Source: Desulfosudis sp034189195 (lineage in GTDB: Bacteria > Desulfobacterota > Desulfobacteria > Desulfobacterales > Desulfosudaceae). Taken from it: a stretch of DNA of 64,000 bases. Numbering within the stretch: position 1 is the stretch's first letter; every line of letters begins with the position of its first letter. The translations under genes were made by a program, and so were the position numbers. The stretch spans positions 1 through 64,000 of the forward strand of contig JAXHVI010000179.1 in assembly GCA_034189195.1 (NCBI GenBank), given 5' to 3'. Under the pieces are notes generated by a model that was given only the letters and a program-made list of their open reading frames with translations, made no database searches and was not told the origin of the DNA. This document shows, piece after piece, positions 43,516 to 52,424 of this stretch.

Positions 43516-45078
43516 CTACCGCCACTGCCACACGGCCTGGCGGTCTTTTTCAATAAAGTGCAGGTAACCGAGATCAAACAGCTGTTGAATGCTCAGTTGA
43601 ACAAAATCCAGGGGCTTGTTCAGGGCAGCGGACAGGTATTGGGAAAGGGCTGCCGCAGGCGGGATGCCGTTGCCCAGGGCAAAGGCAGGGGCCGTTTCCA
43701 CAAGGTCATGTGAGAGCAGGCCAAACACAATCTCCATTTTCTGCTTTCCCAGGTAGCGCAGCTGGTCGGCCTCGCTTAACGTTCCCTTGTAAAACTCTCT
43801 TTCGATCCGCTCCTCGTCTTGTCGAATTTCTTTAAAGTAGCACTCCTCCACGAACTGTTCGATCGCTTGCGGACTTAAAGAAGAGGTGCGCACGATGGAC
43901 CGGTTGGCGTCAAACTCGTCCCAGTTGTCGGAAAGCAGTTCAAGATCGTAGTCGCCGATATGCTCTTTTACGTCGGTGCCGGGAAACGGCACCAGAAAGT
44001 GATAGCCGTACTCCGCACCCAGTTCCCGAGCAAAGCGGTCCGACGCGGCCAGGGTCTCGGCGGTTTCTCCGGGAAGGCCCGCGATAAAGGAGCCGAACAC
44101 CCGCATGCCTGCGGCTTTGGAATCGGCCACGGCCCGGCGGATTCGGTCCAGGGTGATGGTTTTGCCGATGCGGTCGAGCATCTCCTGGTTGCCGGATTCA
44201 AAACCGAAAAAGATGGTATCGCACCCGGCATGGCGCATTCGTGCCAGCAGTTCCGGGGTCACCGAATCGGCCCTGGCAAACACCGTCCAGCAGAACTCCA
44301 GGTTCCGGCGCTCGATTTCAGCGCACACCTCGCGTACGCGCCTGGCGTTGGATGTGAAAAAATCGTCGGCAAAGTTGATCCGTTCAAACCCGAAGGCCAG
44401 CAGGCTTTCAATCTCATCCACCACGCGCCGGGGATCGCGGTTGCGCACCCGGCTGCCCACCATGCGGCGGCCCTGGCAGAAGATGCATTTACCCGGACAT
44501 CCCCGGCTGGTGATGATGCTTGCGGGAAACCCCATGGCCAGATACCGGGACATGGGAAGCAGATGCCGGGCCGGCAGGGGCAGGCGGTCCAGGTCGCCGA
44601 TCAGATCCCGTGAGCCGGTAAAGCGCACGGCCTCGCCCTCTTTGAAAGCGATGCCGGCAATGCCGGGCCACGCCTTGCGATCCCTGATAACCGGCGTTAA
44701 CTCGGCAATGGTCGCTTCTCCCTCGCCCACCACGATGAGGTCAATCTCAGGAAACCGGGTCAGGGTATTCCCGTAATCAAAGCTCACATGGGGCCCGCCC
44801 ATGATCGTAATGGCTTCGGGAAAAAGTTGCCCGGCGGTTTTGAGCAGATTGGCCGCGGCATTAAAATTCAGGGTCACCGAGTTGGTGCCGATGACATCCG
44901 GTCCAAAGGCCGACAGTTCGGCTTCCATTTTTTCCGGGGACCAGGCCCGGACCATGTAGTCAAAGAGGCGAACATCGGCACCGGCGGCCTCAAATGCGGC
45001 CGCGGCATAGCAAAGGCCCAGGGGCGGAGAGGGTCCCTCGGCCAGGGGATAGGGGGAGGCAAGCAGGGCGACTTTCAA
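43516..45078 (-). CDS. B12-binding domain radical SAM protein
   Basis: A roughly 520-residue enzyme with an N-terminal cobalamin-binding Rossmann domain (KVALLASPYPLAEGPSPPLG, then TIMGGPHVSFDYGN and VVGEGE). A radical SAM core follows with ITSRGCPGKCIFC (CX3CX2C) and a C-terminal helical part. Family members are methylases or ring-forming enzymes of many substrates, so the reaction is open. There is no ATG start: TTG 45078 starts right at the domain and is my choice, and TTG 45129 would add 17 residues. It is convergent with the HEAT gene, only 5 nt apart. Confidence 0.87.
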   Translation of the reverse strand: MKVALLASPYPLAEGPSPPLGLCYAAAAFEAAGADVRLFDYMVRAWSPEKMEAELSAFGPDVIGTNSVTLNFNAAANLLKTAGQLFPEAITIMGGPHVSFDYGNTLTRFPEIDLIVVGEGEATIAELTPVIRDRKAWPGIAGIAFKEGEAVRFTGSRDLIGDLDRLPLPARHLLPMSRYLAMGFPASIITSRGCPGKCIFCQGRRMVGSRVRNRDPRRVVDEIESLLAFGFERINFADDFFTSNARRVREVCAEIERRNLEFCWTVFARADSVTPELLARMRHAGCDTIFFGFESGNQEMLDRIGKTITLDRIRRAVADSKAAGMRVFGSFIAGLPGETAETLAASDRFARELGAEYGYHFLVPFPGTDVKEHIGDYDLELLSDNWDEFDANRSIVRTSSLSPQAIEQFVEECYFKEIRQDEERIEREFYKGTLSEADQLRYLGKQKMEIVFGLLSHDLVETAPAFALGNGIPPAAALSQYLSAALNKPLDFVQLSIQQLFDLGYLHFIEKDRQAVWQWR

Positions 45079-45357
45079 TGGCGTTCCCGTATGTGGTTGT
45101 TCCGCCTGGCGTCTGTGATGCAATGGCAAACGAAAAAATTAAAAATTCAGGCTAAAGGAAAATATGCAAATTCCGCTGGGGTGTCAACAAAAAGGTTTGG
45201 CCCCTCCAAATCGAAATCGGGACCGGCGGGGAAACAGGTTGCGCAGGGGCGGTGTTTTCTGTTATAAAACTTTGTTAAGAAGATAAAAAAGCCCGTTTTC
45301 CGAAACCTGTGACATTACCAGCCTGATTCGCGTCAAATTCAACAGGGCAACTCCACC

Positions 45358-45735
45358 ATGCGCTCCCCTCTTGAAAGTGCCAACACAATTCTTTACTGTG
45401 CCCGGTGGGAAGAGACCGTTTCTTTTTATAAGGAGGGGCTGGGGCTGGGCGTCACCTTTTCAACCGGCTGGTTTGTGGAGTTTGCCCTGACCGGCAGTGC
45501 CCGGCTGAGCATTGCCGATGCGCGCCATGCAACGGTCCGGACCGGACCGGAAAAAGGGATGACCCTGTCCCTGGAGGTGGACGATCTCCAGGCGGCATGG
45601 AACGCGCTCCGCGACGCCGGTCTTGTGCCCGGTGAAATCAAATCCCACGCCTGGAACGCCAGGGTCTTTTACCTGTTTGATCCGGAGGGGCATCGCCTGG
45701 AGTTCTGGCAGCGCTGTGTGCCACCGCACGAATGA
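45358..45735 (+). CDS. VOC (glyoxalase/bleomycin-resistance fold) family protein
   Basis: A 125-residue single-domain protein of the vicinal oxygen chelate superfamily. ANTILYCARWEETVSFYKEG forms the first beta-alpha-beta module, and LSLEVDDLQAAWNALRDAGL with FYLFDPEGHRLEFWQ the second, with the typical metal-ligand Glu in LEFWQ. The substrate is unknown. It stands alone between the divergent radical SAM gene and hcp. Upstream (45079-45357) I see no definite feature. Confidence 0.85.
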   Translation: MRSPLESANTILYCARWEETVSFYKEGLGLGVTFSTGWFVEFALTGSARLSIADARHATVRTGPEKGMTLSLEVDDLQAAWNALRDAGLVPGEIKSHAWNARVFYLFDPEGHRLEFWQRCVPPHE

Positions 45736-45759
45736 AAAAATAAAAAAAGTTTTGCCGTC

Positions 45760-45773
45760 TTGACTTAAATCAA
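45760..45773. promoter_or_regulatory. FNR/HcpR-like palindrome upstream of hcp
   Basis: TTGACTTAAATCAA differs by one base from the FNR-type palindrome TTGAT-N4-ATCAA and lies about 80 nt before the hcp start. CRP/FNR-family regulators such as HcpR control hcp in sulfate reducers, so this is a likely binding site. Confidence 0.5.
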
Positions 45774-45853
45774 GGAAGGGGGGCGGCCTTTGACATAAAG
45801 TGGGTTCCGACAAAGGCAAGCAACTTACCAACCCATAAACAGGAGGCGTGAAC

Positions 45854-47500
45854 ATGTTTTGTTTTCAATGTCAGGAAACAGCCAAAAACCAAGGCTGTAC
45901 AGTCAAGGGCGTGTGCGGCAAACCCGAAGAGACCGCAGACCTTCAGGACCTGCTGATTTACGTGTGCAGGGGGATCGCGATTTACGGCGAAGCCCTGAAT
46001 GCCGCCGGCACTCTGGATCGCAGCGCGGCCCATTTTATCTGCAAGGCCCTTTTTACCACCATCACCAACGTGGCCTGGGACGATGACGTGCTTATCGCCC
46101 GGATCAAAGAAGGCCTGGCGGTGCGGGATGCCGTAAAGGCAAAGGCGGGGTCTGCCGTGTCCGGCACGCTTCCCGACTGCGCCACCTGGGCATCGGAAGA
46201 CAAGGCGGCCATCATGGCCAAGGCCCTGTCCGACGAGGTGCGCATCACCGCCATGGCCAACAAAGACGTGCGCTCCTTGCGGGAGCTGCTGATCCTGGGG
46301 TGCAAAGGGGTCGCCGCCTATACCGACCATGCCGCCATTCTGGGATATGAAAAGGACGATATTTACGCCTTTCTCATGGAAGCCCTGGCCTCCACCACAA
46401 AAGCGCTTTCCGTGGACGATATGGTCGGCCTGGTGATGAAGGCCGGCGAAACCGCGGTGGCGGCCATGGCCCTTCTGGATGAGGCCAACACCGCCACCTA
46501 CGGCCATCCGGAAATCACGGAAGTCAATATCGGCGTGGGCAAAAACCCCGGCATTCTGATCTCCGGCCATGACCTGAAAGACATGGAAGAGCTGCTCCGC
46601 CAGACCGAGGGCACAGGGGTGGATGTCTACACCCACGGTGAAATGCTGCCGGCCAACTACTACCCGGCTTTCAAGAAATACAGCCATTTTATCGGCAACT
46701 ACGGCGGCTCCTGGTGGCACCAGAACAAGGATTTTGAGTCCTTTAACGGCGCCATTCTTCTGACCACCAACTGCCTGATTCCCATCAAGGGCGACAACAC
46801 CTACAAGGACCGGCTCTTTACCACCGGCGTGGTCAACTATCCCGGCGCGGCCCACATCGCGGACCGGCCGGACGGCGGGGCCAAGGACTTTTCCCCGATT
46901 GTTGAGCGAGCCAAAAAATGCGTGCCCCCCACGGAGATCGAAACCGGCAAGATCGTAGGCGGGTTTGCCCACCACCAGGTCCTGGCCCTGGCCGACAAGG
47001 TCGTGGACGCGGTCAAGTCCGGCGCCATCAAACGGTTCGTGGTCATGGCCGGGTGCGACGGCCGCATGAAGTCCAGAAGCTATTTTACCGAGGTGGCCGA
47101 AGCCCTGCCCAGGGACACGGTGATCCTCACCGCCGGGTGCGCCAAGTACCGGTACAACAAGCTGAACCTGGGGGACATCGGCGGCATTCCCCGGGTCCTG
47201 GACGCGGGCCAGTGCAACGACTCCTACTCCCTGGCCGTCATTGCCCTGAAGCTCAAGGAGGTGTTCGGGCTGGCCGACATCAACGACCTGCCCATCTCCT
47301 ACGACATCGCCTGGTACGAGCAGAAGGCCGTGGCCGTGCTGCTGGCCCTGCTTTTTCTGGGCGTCAAGGGCATTCGCCTGGGGCCCACCCTGCCGGCCTT
47401 TCTCTCCCCCACCGTGGCCGGGGTCCTGGTGGACAAGTTCGACATCAAGCCCATCGGTACGGTTGCCGATGATGTGGCGGCCATGATGGCAGGCAGGTAG
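45854..47500 (+). CDS. hcp: Hydroxylamine reductase / hybrid cluster protein
   Basis: Hcp carries a cubane and a hybrid Fe-S-O cluster and acts in nitric-oxide/hydroxylamine detoxification. The 548-residue protein has the N-terminal CX2CX7CX5C cluster motif (MFCFQCQETAKNQGC, then VC) of the strict-anaerobe class. Hybrid-cluster ligands are seen in the regions GVDVYTHGEMLPANYYPAF, LLTTNCLIPIK, VILTAGCAKYRYNKL and LDAGQCNDSYSL. ATG 45854 follows AGGAGG. An FNR-like palindrome lies upstream and a terminator downstream, so it appears monocistronic. Confidence 0.96.
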   Translation: MFCFQCQETAKNQGCTVKGVCGKPEETADLQDLLIYVCRGIAIYGEALNAAGTLDRSAAHFICKALFTTITNVAWDDDVLIARIKEGLAVRDAVKAKAGSAVSGTLPDCATWASEDKAAIMAKALSDEVRITAMANKDVRSLRELLILGCKGVAAYTDHAAILGYEKDDIYAFLMEALASTTKALSVDDMVGLVMKAGETAVAAMALLDEANTATYGHPEITEVNIGVGKNPGILISGHDLKDMEELLRQTEGTGVDVYTHGEMLPANYYPAFKKYSHFIGNYGGSWWHQNKDFESFNGAILLTTNCLIPIKGDNTYKDRLFTTGVVNYPGAAHIADRPDGGAKDFSPIVERAKKCVPPTEIETGKIVGGFAHHQVLALADKVVDAVKSGAIKRFVVMAGCDGRMKSRSYFTEVAEALPRDTVILTAGCAKYRYNKLNLGDIGGIPRVLDAGQCNDSYSLAVIALKLKEVFGLADINDLPISYDIAWYEQKAVAVLLALLFLGVKGIRLGPTLPAFLSPTVAGVLVDKFDIKPIGTVADDVAAMMAGR

Positions 47501-47523
47501 GCCTTTGGGATTGTTTCCTCCTG

Positions 47524-47560
47524 CGGCGCGTCCGGTGTATGCCGGGCGCGCCGTTTTTTT
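47524..47560 (+). terminator. Rho-independent terminator after hcp
   Basis: GGCGCG-T-CCGG pairs with CCGG-G-CGCGCC around a short loop and is followed by GTTTTTTT, 24 nt after the hcp stop. Confidence 0.8.
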
Positions 47561-47567
47561 ACGACAA

Positions 47568-47602
47568 AGGGTTTAAGGGGTCGAGGATTCAAGGGGTCAA
47601 GT
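47568..47602. repeat. Short GGATTCAAGGGGTCAAG-type repeat
   Basis: The stretch around GGATTCAAGGGGTCAAG recurs in variant form at 55417-55460 and, inverted, at 55610-55640. It looks like part of a dispersed mini-repeat. The remaining bases to 47739 contain nothing I recognise. Confidence 0.4.
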
Positions 47603-47739
47603 GTGTGGCGTCCATAAGCTTCCACCTTCTCCAAGTCGGCATCGCCCCCCTGCCCGCCAATACACCCGTCATTGCCCGGCTTCGCCGGCTGAAGACATCT
47701 GATGATCCAACATGAAAAAAACTTTCATGACGCTTCCCT

Positions 47740-48045
47740 GTTTGCAGTGACGCCGTCAGGCGTTTGAAACCATCCTGCCGAATGCCCTTACGGGCACACT
47801 ACAAACCTTGATGTTGTAAGCCCGGCCCGTCTCCACAATGACGGCACCCGCCCATTGCAGTGCAGCCGAACGCGGGTGAATTTTTCGGGAAAAGCGAAAA
47901 TGCTGTCTGAGCCACGCTGAAAGCGGGGCGAGTTCATTTTCGCGCCGAAAAATTCTTCGCGCGAGGGAAGCCACGCCTGTGGTGTGGCCAAGCTGCGGGG
48001 CGCGGTTCTTTTGGTACTTTTCCTGCCGCTAAGAAAAGTACATGG
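47740..48045. repeat. Two-module dispersed repeat, copy A
   Basis: Module 1 (47740-47806) is bounded by near-perfect inverted ends, GTTTGCAGTG and CACTACAAAC, and contains the palindrome TGCCC-TTAC-GGGCA. Module 2 (47847-48045) begins CCCGCCCATTGCAG and includes GAGGGAAGCCACGCCTG and TTCTTTTGGTACTTTTC, the last forming a hairpin with GAAAAGTAC. Both modules recur at 57790-58085, where module 1 is inverted. There is no coding content; the element is structured DNA. Confidence 0.8.
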
Positions 48046-48121
48046 ACAAACAAAACAAAAAAAAATCATTTAACGAAGCGTGGGCAAGATTAAACTTGTC
48101 CGCCCCGCCCCGATTTTTTTC

Positions 48122-48168
48122 TTGACACCGGTTGATTAAATCGTTATATTCCAATTTAGCGATATGGA
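48122..48168 (+). promoter_or_regulatory. arsR promoter with overlapping ArsR-type operator
   Basis: TTGACA (48122-48127), a 17-nt spacer and TATATT (48145-48150) form a near-consensus promoter. A dyad ATCG...CGAT (about 48140-48163) covers the -10 and start region, where ArsR repressors usually bind. Confidence 0.65.
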
Positions 48169-48175
48169 GGCAACC

Positions 48176-48580
48176 ATGAAATCATTTATCAAAGTGACCA
48201 AGGCCCTGTCCGACGCCAACCGGGTTAAAATGGTCAAGCTGCTGCAACGCCGGGTATTATGCGTATGTGAGATACAGGCGGCCCTAGGCCTGGCCCAGTC
48301 CACGGCCAGCAAGCACCTTAAAATCCTTGAAGAGGCCGGACTGATCACCTGCGCCAAAGAGGGGCCCTGGGTCAACTACCGCCTGGCCGATGGAAGCGCA
48401 AATCCCTACGCGGCCAGCCTTCTGGGAAACCTGCGCCACTGGCTGGAAGAGGATGCCGAGGTCAGGGACCTGACAAAAAAACTGCCCGCCATTCACCGTG
48501 AGCATATCTGCGGCCCGAAAAGCTGCACCGGTATATCGCCAAAAAACGAATCGGCCCAACAGCCTGAACAAACGGCTTAA
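48176..48580 (+). CDS. arsR: ArsR/SmtB family metalloregulator
   Basis: A 134-residue winged-helix repressor. The arsenite-binding Cys pair is in VLCVCEIQAALGL (Cys29, Cys31), directly before the recognition helix LAQSTASKHLKILEEAGL. A short C-terminal extension with two more Cys (HICGPKSCTG) might add a third ligand. ATG 48176 has GGAGG 5 nt upstream and is preferred to ATG 48164. It heads the arsenic/redox run and should repress it until As(III) binds. Confidence 0.93.
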   Translation: MKSFIKVTKALSDANRVKMVKLLQRRVLCVCEIQAALGLAQSTASKHLKILEEAGLITCAKEGPWVNYRLADGSANPYAASLLGNLRHWLEEDAEVRDLTKKLPAIHREHICGPKSCTGISPKNESAQQPEQTA

Positions 48581-48608
48581 AACCGGACTGCCGACAGGAG
48601 GGTGTTAA

Positions 48609-49781
48609 ATGAAGGAACGAACCAAGCTGATGTGGATTGTCGCTGTTTTTGCCGGGGCCTACTATATACCATGGACCCACCCGGTGGTCCGGCAGTCGGG
48701 CCTGGAGGCCTTTCTCATGCTCCAGGAGTATGCACGGGAGCATGTGCTCACCTGCCTGATTCCGGCGTTTTTCATTGCCGGCGCCATTGCCGTGTTTGTG
48801 TCCCAGGCGTCGGTGCTGAAATACTTCGGAGCCCAGGCAAACAAAATTCTTTCCTACTCGGTGGCTTCGGTGTCGGGCACCATTCTGGCGGTCTGCTCCT
48901 GCACGGTGCTGCCCCTGTTTGCCGGGATTTACACCCGGGGGGCCGGCATCGGCCCGGCCACGGCTTTTTTGTATTCCGGCCCGGCCATCAACGTGCTGGC
49001 CATCACCCTCACCGCCAAAATTCTGGGCTGGCAACTGGGCCTGGCCCGGGCCGTGGGGGCCGTGATCTTTGCCATTATCACCGGCCTGCTCATGGCGTTC
49101 ATCTTCCGCAAGGACGACGCGGCCCGCACCACCGGGCAGATTTACGTGCCTGAGGAAGGCGCCAAAGAACGCACCCTGCTGCAGGACGGCCTGTATATCG
49201 GCACCATGGTGCTGATTCTTGTTTTTGCCGCCTTTGCCAAGCCGGCCCCCGGTGCCACCGGCCTGTGGCCCGCCATTTTCGCGGCCAAGTGGTATATCAC
49301 CCTCGCCCTGCTGGTCATTCTGGGGTTCATGGTCAAGGCCTGGTACACCAAAGAAGAGACGAAAAACTGGTTTGAGGCCACCTGGGACTTCATGAAGCAG
49401 ATATTTCCCCTGCTGGCCGGCGGGGTCCTGGTGGCCGGCTTTCTGCTGGGACGGCCCGGCCACCCGGCCCTGATTCCCGAGCAGTGGATTGCGTCGCTTC
49501 TGGGCGGGAACTCCCTGTCCGCCAACCTGATCGCGTCACTGGCCGGTGCCTTCATGTACTTTGCCACGCTCACCGAGGTACCGATTATTCAGGGCCTGGT
49601 GGGATCAGGCATGGGCCAGGGCCCGGCACTGGCCCTGCTGCTGGCCGGGCCGGCCCTGTCCCTGCCCAACATGCTGGTCATCGGCAGCGTACTGGGAATA
49701 AAAAAGACGGCGGTCTTCTGCGCCATTATCGTTGTCATGTCCACCATTGCCGGCATGGCCTACGGCGTGATGGCCGGCTGA
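48609..49781 (+). CDS. Permease of the ArsP/DUF318 family
   Basis: A 390-residue protein with about ten transmembrane helices. The family signature AVCSCTVLPLFAGIYTRGAG followed by GPATAFLYSGPAINVLAI is clear, and a similar GN/TEVPIIQ motif sits in the second half (FATLTEVPIIQGLVG). ArsP relatives export organoarsenicals, and related permeases have been linked to other metals. Position between arsR and a small thioredoxin-like gene supports an arsenic role. Confidence 0.87.
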   Translation: MKERTKLMWIVAVFAGAYYIPWTHPVVRQSGLEAFLMLQEYAREHVLTCLIPAFFIAGAIAVFVSQASVLKYFGAQANKILSYSVASVSGTILAVCSCTVLPLFAGIYTRGAGIGPATAFLYSGPAINVLAITLTAKILGWQLGLARAVGAVIFAIITGLLMAFIFRKDDAARTTGQIYVPEEGAKERTLLQDGLYIGTMVLILVFAAFAKPAPGATGLWPAIFAAKWYITLALLVILGFMVKAWYTKEETKNWFEATWDFMKQIFPLLAGGVLVAGFLLGRPGHPALIPEQWIASLLGGNSLSANLIASLAGAFMYFATLTEVPIIQGLVGSGMGQGPALALLLAGPALSLPNMLVIGSVLGIKKTAVFCAIIVVMSTIAGMAYGVMAG

Positions 49782-49797
49782 TCGTTTTTTGTTTTTG

Positions 49798-49901
49798 AAC
49801 CGCAAAGAACGCAAAGGGCTGTGCTGTGCTTCGCGAAAAGGTGTTCTCCGCTTTATCCGTAGCGTCCATATTTTTCTTTGCGTCCTTTGCGTCTCTGCGG
49901 T
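49798..49901. repeat. Inverted CGCAAAG-type mini-repeat
   Basis: The left arm ACCGCAAAGAACGCAAAG (from 49799) is an imperfect reverse complement of the right arm around CTTTGCGTCTCTGCGGT (to 49901). It fills the gap between the permease and thioredoxin-like genes. Similar palindromic elements are common in bacterial intergenic DNA. Confidence 0.5.
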
Positions 49902-49939
49902 GAATTTTAATTTTCAAAATCTGGAAAAAAGGAATTGTC

Positions 49940-50173
49940 ATGGAAATCAAGGTGCTGGGTCCCGGCTGCGCAAAATGCCAGCAGGCCGAAAAAATCGTTA
50001 AAGAGGCCGTTGCCGAAGCAGGCGTGGCCGCCACCGTGGAAAAGGTCACCGACCTGATGAAAATCGCCGGATACGGTGTGTTCGGCACACCCGCCGTGGT
50101 GGTGAACGGAGAGGTCAAATGCGTGGGCAAGATCCCCAAAAAAGAAGAGGTGCTGGCCTGGCTGACAAAATAA
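49940..50173 (+). CDS. Small thioredoxin-like (redox-active disulfide) protein
   Basis: A 77-residue protein of the MTH895/TM0996 type: the active site GPGCAKCQ near the N-terminus and the cis-Pro segment YGVFGTPAVVVNGE. Such proteins accompany ArsP-type permeases in anaerobes and may hand electrons to arsenate reductase or bind the metal. AAAGG precedes the ATG. Confidence 0.85.
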   Translation: MEIKVLGPGCAKCQQAEKIVKEAVAEAGVAATVEKVTDLMKIAGYGVFGTPAVVVNGEVKCVGKIPKKEEVLAWLTK

Positions 50174-50198
50174 CATCAACTGATAGGGATGGATACGG

Positions 50199-50636
<438 letters not shown>

Positions 50637-50651
50637 AAAGAGGAAATAAAC

Positions 50652-51842
50652 ATGAACGCAAAAGCCGACAACCGTAAGATGACAAGCCTGTTTGAGCGCT
50701 ATCTGACCGTCTGGGTGTTTTTGTGCATTCTTGCCGGCATCATCCTGGGAAAGGCGGCGCCGGGCGTGGCCCGTTACCTGGACGGGCTGGCCATTTATGT
50801 AAACGGCGCGCCGGTGGTGTCGATTCCCATTGCCGTCTGCCTCTTTTTCATGATGTACCCCATCATGGTAAAGATCGATTTTGCCTCGGTGGTCCGGGCC
50901 GGCAAAAGCGGCAAACCGGTGTTTCTGACCCTGTTTGTCAACTGGTGCGTCAAGCCCTTTACCATGTATGCCATTGCCTCCTTTTTCCTGGGCACCCTGT
51001 TTTACAACTTTATCGGCCCGGATGCCGTGGACCTGGTCAAGATGCCCTTCGGCCTGGACCTGCCCGTGGGCGCGGCCCACGGCGCCGGCACGGTGGTGAT
51101 GGTCGACGGCGTCAAGATGATGGAAGTCCCGCTCTGGCGCAGCTACCTGGCCGGCTGTATCCTGCTGGGCATCGCCCCCTGCACGGCCATGGTGCTGGTG
51201 TGGGGGTTTCTTTCAAAAGGCAACGACGGCCTCACCCTGGTGATGGTGGCCATCAACTCCCTTACCATGCTGGTGCTTTACGGCGTGCTGGGCGGATTTC
51301 TGCTGGGCGTGGGCAAGCTGCCCGTGCCCTGGCAGGCGCTGCTGCTTTCCATCGGCATTTACGTGGCCCTGCCCCTGGTGGCCGGGTATTTTTCCCGGCG
51401 ATGGGTCATCTCCGCCAAAGGCGAAACCTGGTTTCAGGAAAAATTTCTGCATGTGCTCACCCCTGTCACCATCACGGCCCTGCTGGCCACCCTGGTGCTG
51501 CTCTTCTCCTTTAAAGGCGATGTCATTGTTGAAAACCCCCTGACCATTGTCTGGATCGCGGTTCCGCTGTTTCTTCAGACCGTGCTGATTTTCGCCCTGG
51601 GCTACGGCCTGGCCCGGCTGTTCAAGCTGTCTTACGAGGACGCGGCCCCGGCGGCCATGATCGGGGCCTCCAACCATTTCGAGGTGGCCATTGCCACGGC
51701 CACCATGCTGTTCGGCCTTTCGTCGGGCGCGGCCCTGGCCACGGTGGTGGGCGTGCTGATCGAGGTACCGGTGATGCTCATGCTGGTAAAAATCTGCCTG
51801 CGGACCCGGCACTGGTTTGATACCCTAAACCAAAAAGGGTAG
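50652..51842 (+). CDS. acr3: Arsenite efflux transporter Acr3
   Basis: A 396-residue ten-helix arsenite exporter. Family signatures include the N-terminal FERYLTVWVFLCILAGIILG, the Cys-containing LGIAPCTAMVLVWG (the conserved functional Cys of Acr3) and the late AAMIGASNHFEVAIATA. A roughly 60-residue segment around FGLDLPVGAAHGAGT is inserted relative to the short Acr3 proteins. It works with ArsC and is part of the arsR run. GAGG precedes the ATG. Confidence 0.95.
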   Translation: MNAKADNRKMTSLFERYLTVWVFLCILAGIILGKAAPGVARYLDGLAIYVNGAPVVSIPIAVCLFFMMYPIMVKIDFASVVRAGKSGKPVFLTLFVNWCVKPFTMYAIASFFLGTLFYNFIGPDAVDLVKMPFGLDLPVGAAHGAGTVVMVDGVKMMEVPLWRSYLAGCILLGIAPCTAMVLVWGFLSKGNDGLTLVMVAINSLTMLVLYGVLGGFLLGVGKLPVPWQALLLSIGIYVALPLVAGYFSRRWVISAKGETWFQEKFLHVLTPVTITALLATLVLLFSFKGDVIVENPLTIVWIAVPLFLQTVLIFALGYGLARLFKLSYEDAAPAAMIGASNHFEVAIATATMLFGLSSGAALATVVGVLIEVPVMLMLVKICLRTRHWFDTLNQKG

Positions 51843-51905
51843 ACTTTCAGGAAAACAGACTTATCGTAAACAAATCAACCGAACCGTTGCCAAAGGAAAC
51901 CGCCC

Positions 51906-52424
51906 GTGAGTGACGCCACCACAGACAGCACGATAAGACAGGCGCTCCGGCAGGGACTTTTCCTGCTGGTGATCGCCTGGGTCCTGGCCCTGGGTGTCAA
52001 TGCGCTCCGGCCCGGCGGCATTCCCCTTGTGGCGGACTGGTCTCCGGCGGCCCGGCTTTCAGCCGCCGCAGGGGAAAGCATGGTCATCCCCCTGAATGAA
52101 GCCGTGGTCCTGTATGACCGCAGGGAAGCGGTGTTTGTGGACGCCCGGCTGCCCGAGGAGTTTGCTGCGGGCCATATTCCGGGGGCCCTGAATGTTCCGT
52201 GGATACTGATTGATGAATACGAGGAGCGGTTTTTCACAACCGTTCCCGATCCGGAAACCATTGTGATCGTCTATTGTGACGGCGAGGCCTGCACCTTGAG
52301 CGAAGACCTGGCCCGCATGCTGACCGGCATGGGATATGTCCATGTCAAGGTGCTGGCCGATGGCTGGGGGCAATGGACCCGCCATGGATACCCGGTGGAA
52401 AAAGAGGACCGCCATGGGTCATAA
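51906..52424 (+). CDS. Membrane-anchored rhodanese-like sulfurtransferase
   Basis: A 172-residue protein with an N-terminal transmembrane helix (residues about 15-35) and one rhodanese domain: VFVDARLPEEFAAGHIPGAL, then the active-site loop VYCDGEACTLSE with its Cys, and GWGQWTRHGYPV. The rhodanese domain should face the periplasm. Rhodaneses move sulfane sulfur; here it may relate to metal or thiol stress. The GTG start overlaps nothing, and the end overlaps the CDF gene by 11 nt. Confidence 0.85.
   Translation: MSDATTDSTIRQALRQGLFLLVIAWVLALGVNALRPGGIPLVADWSPAARLSAAAGESMVIPLNEAVVLYDRREAVFVDARLPEEFAAGHIPGALNVPWILIDEYEERFFTTVPDPETIVIVYCDGEACTLSEDLARMLTGMGYVHVKVLADGWGQWTRHGYPVEKEDRHGS

Noticed and set aside
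45770..46975. 401-codon minus-strand frame over hcp
   Set aside because: Complement of the Hcp coding sequence; Gly/His-rich translation typical of antisense frames in GC-rich DNA.
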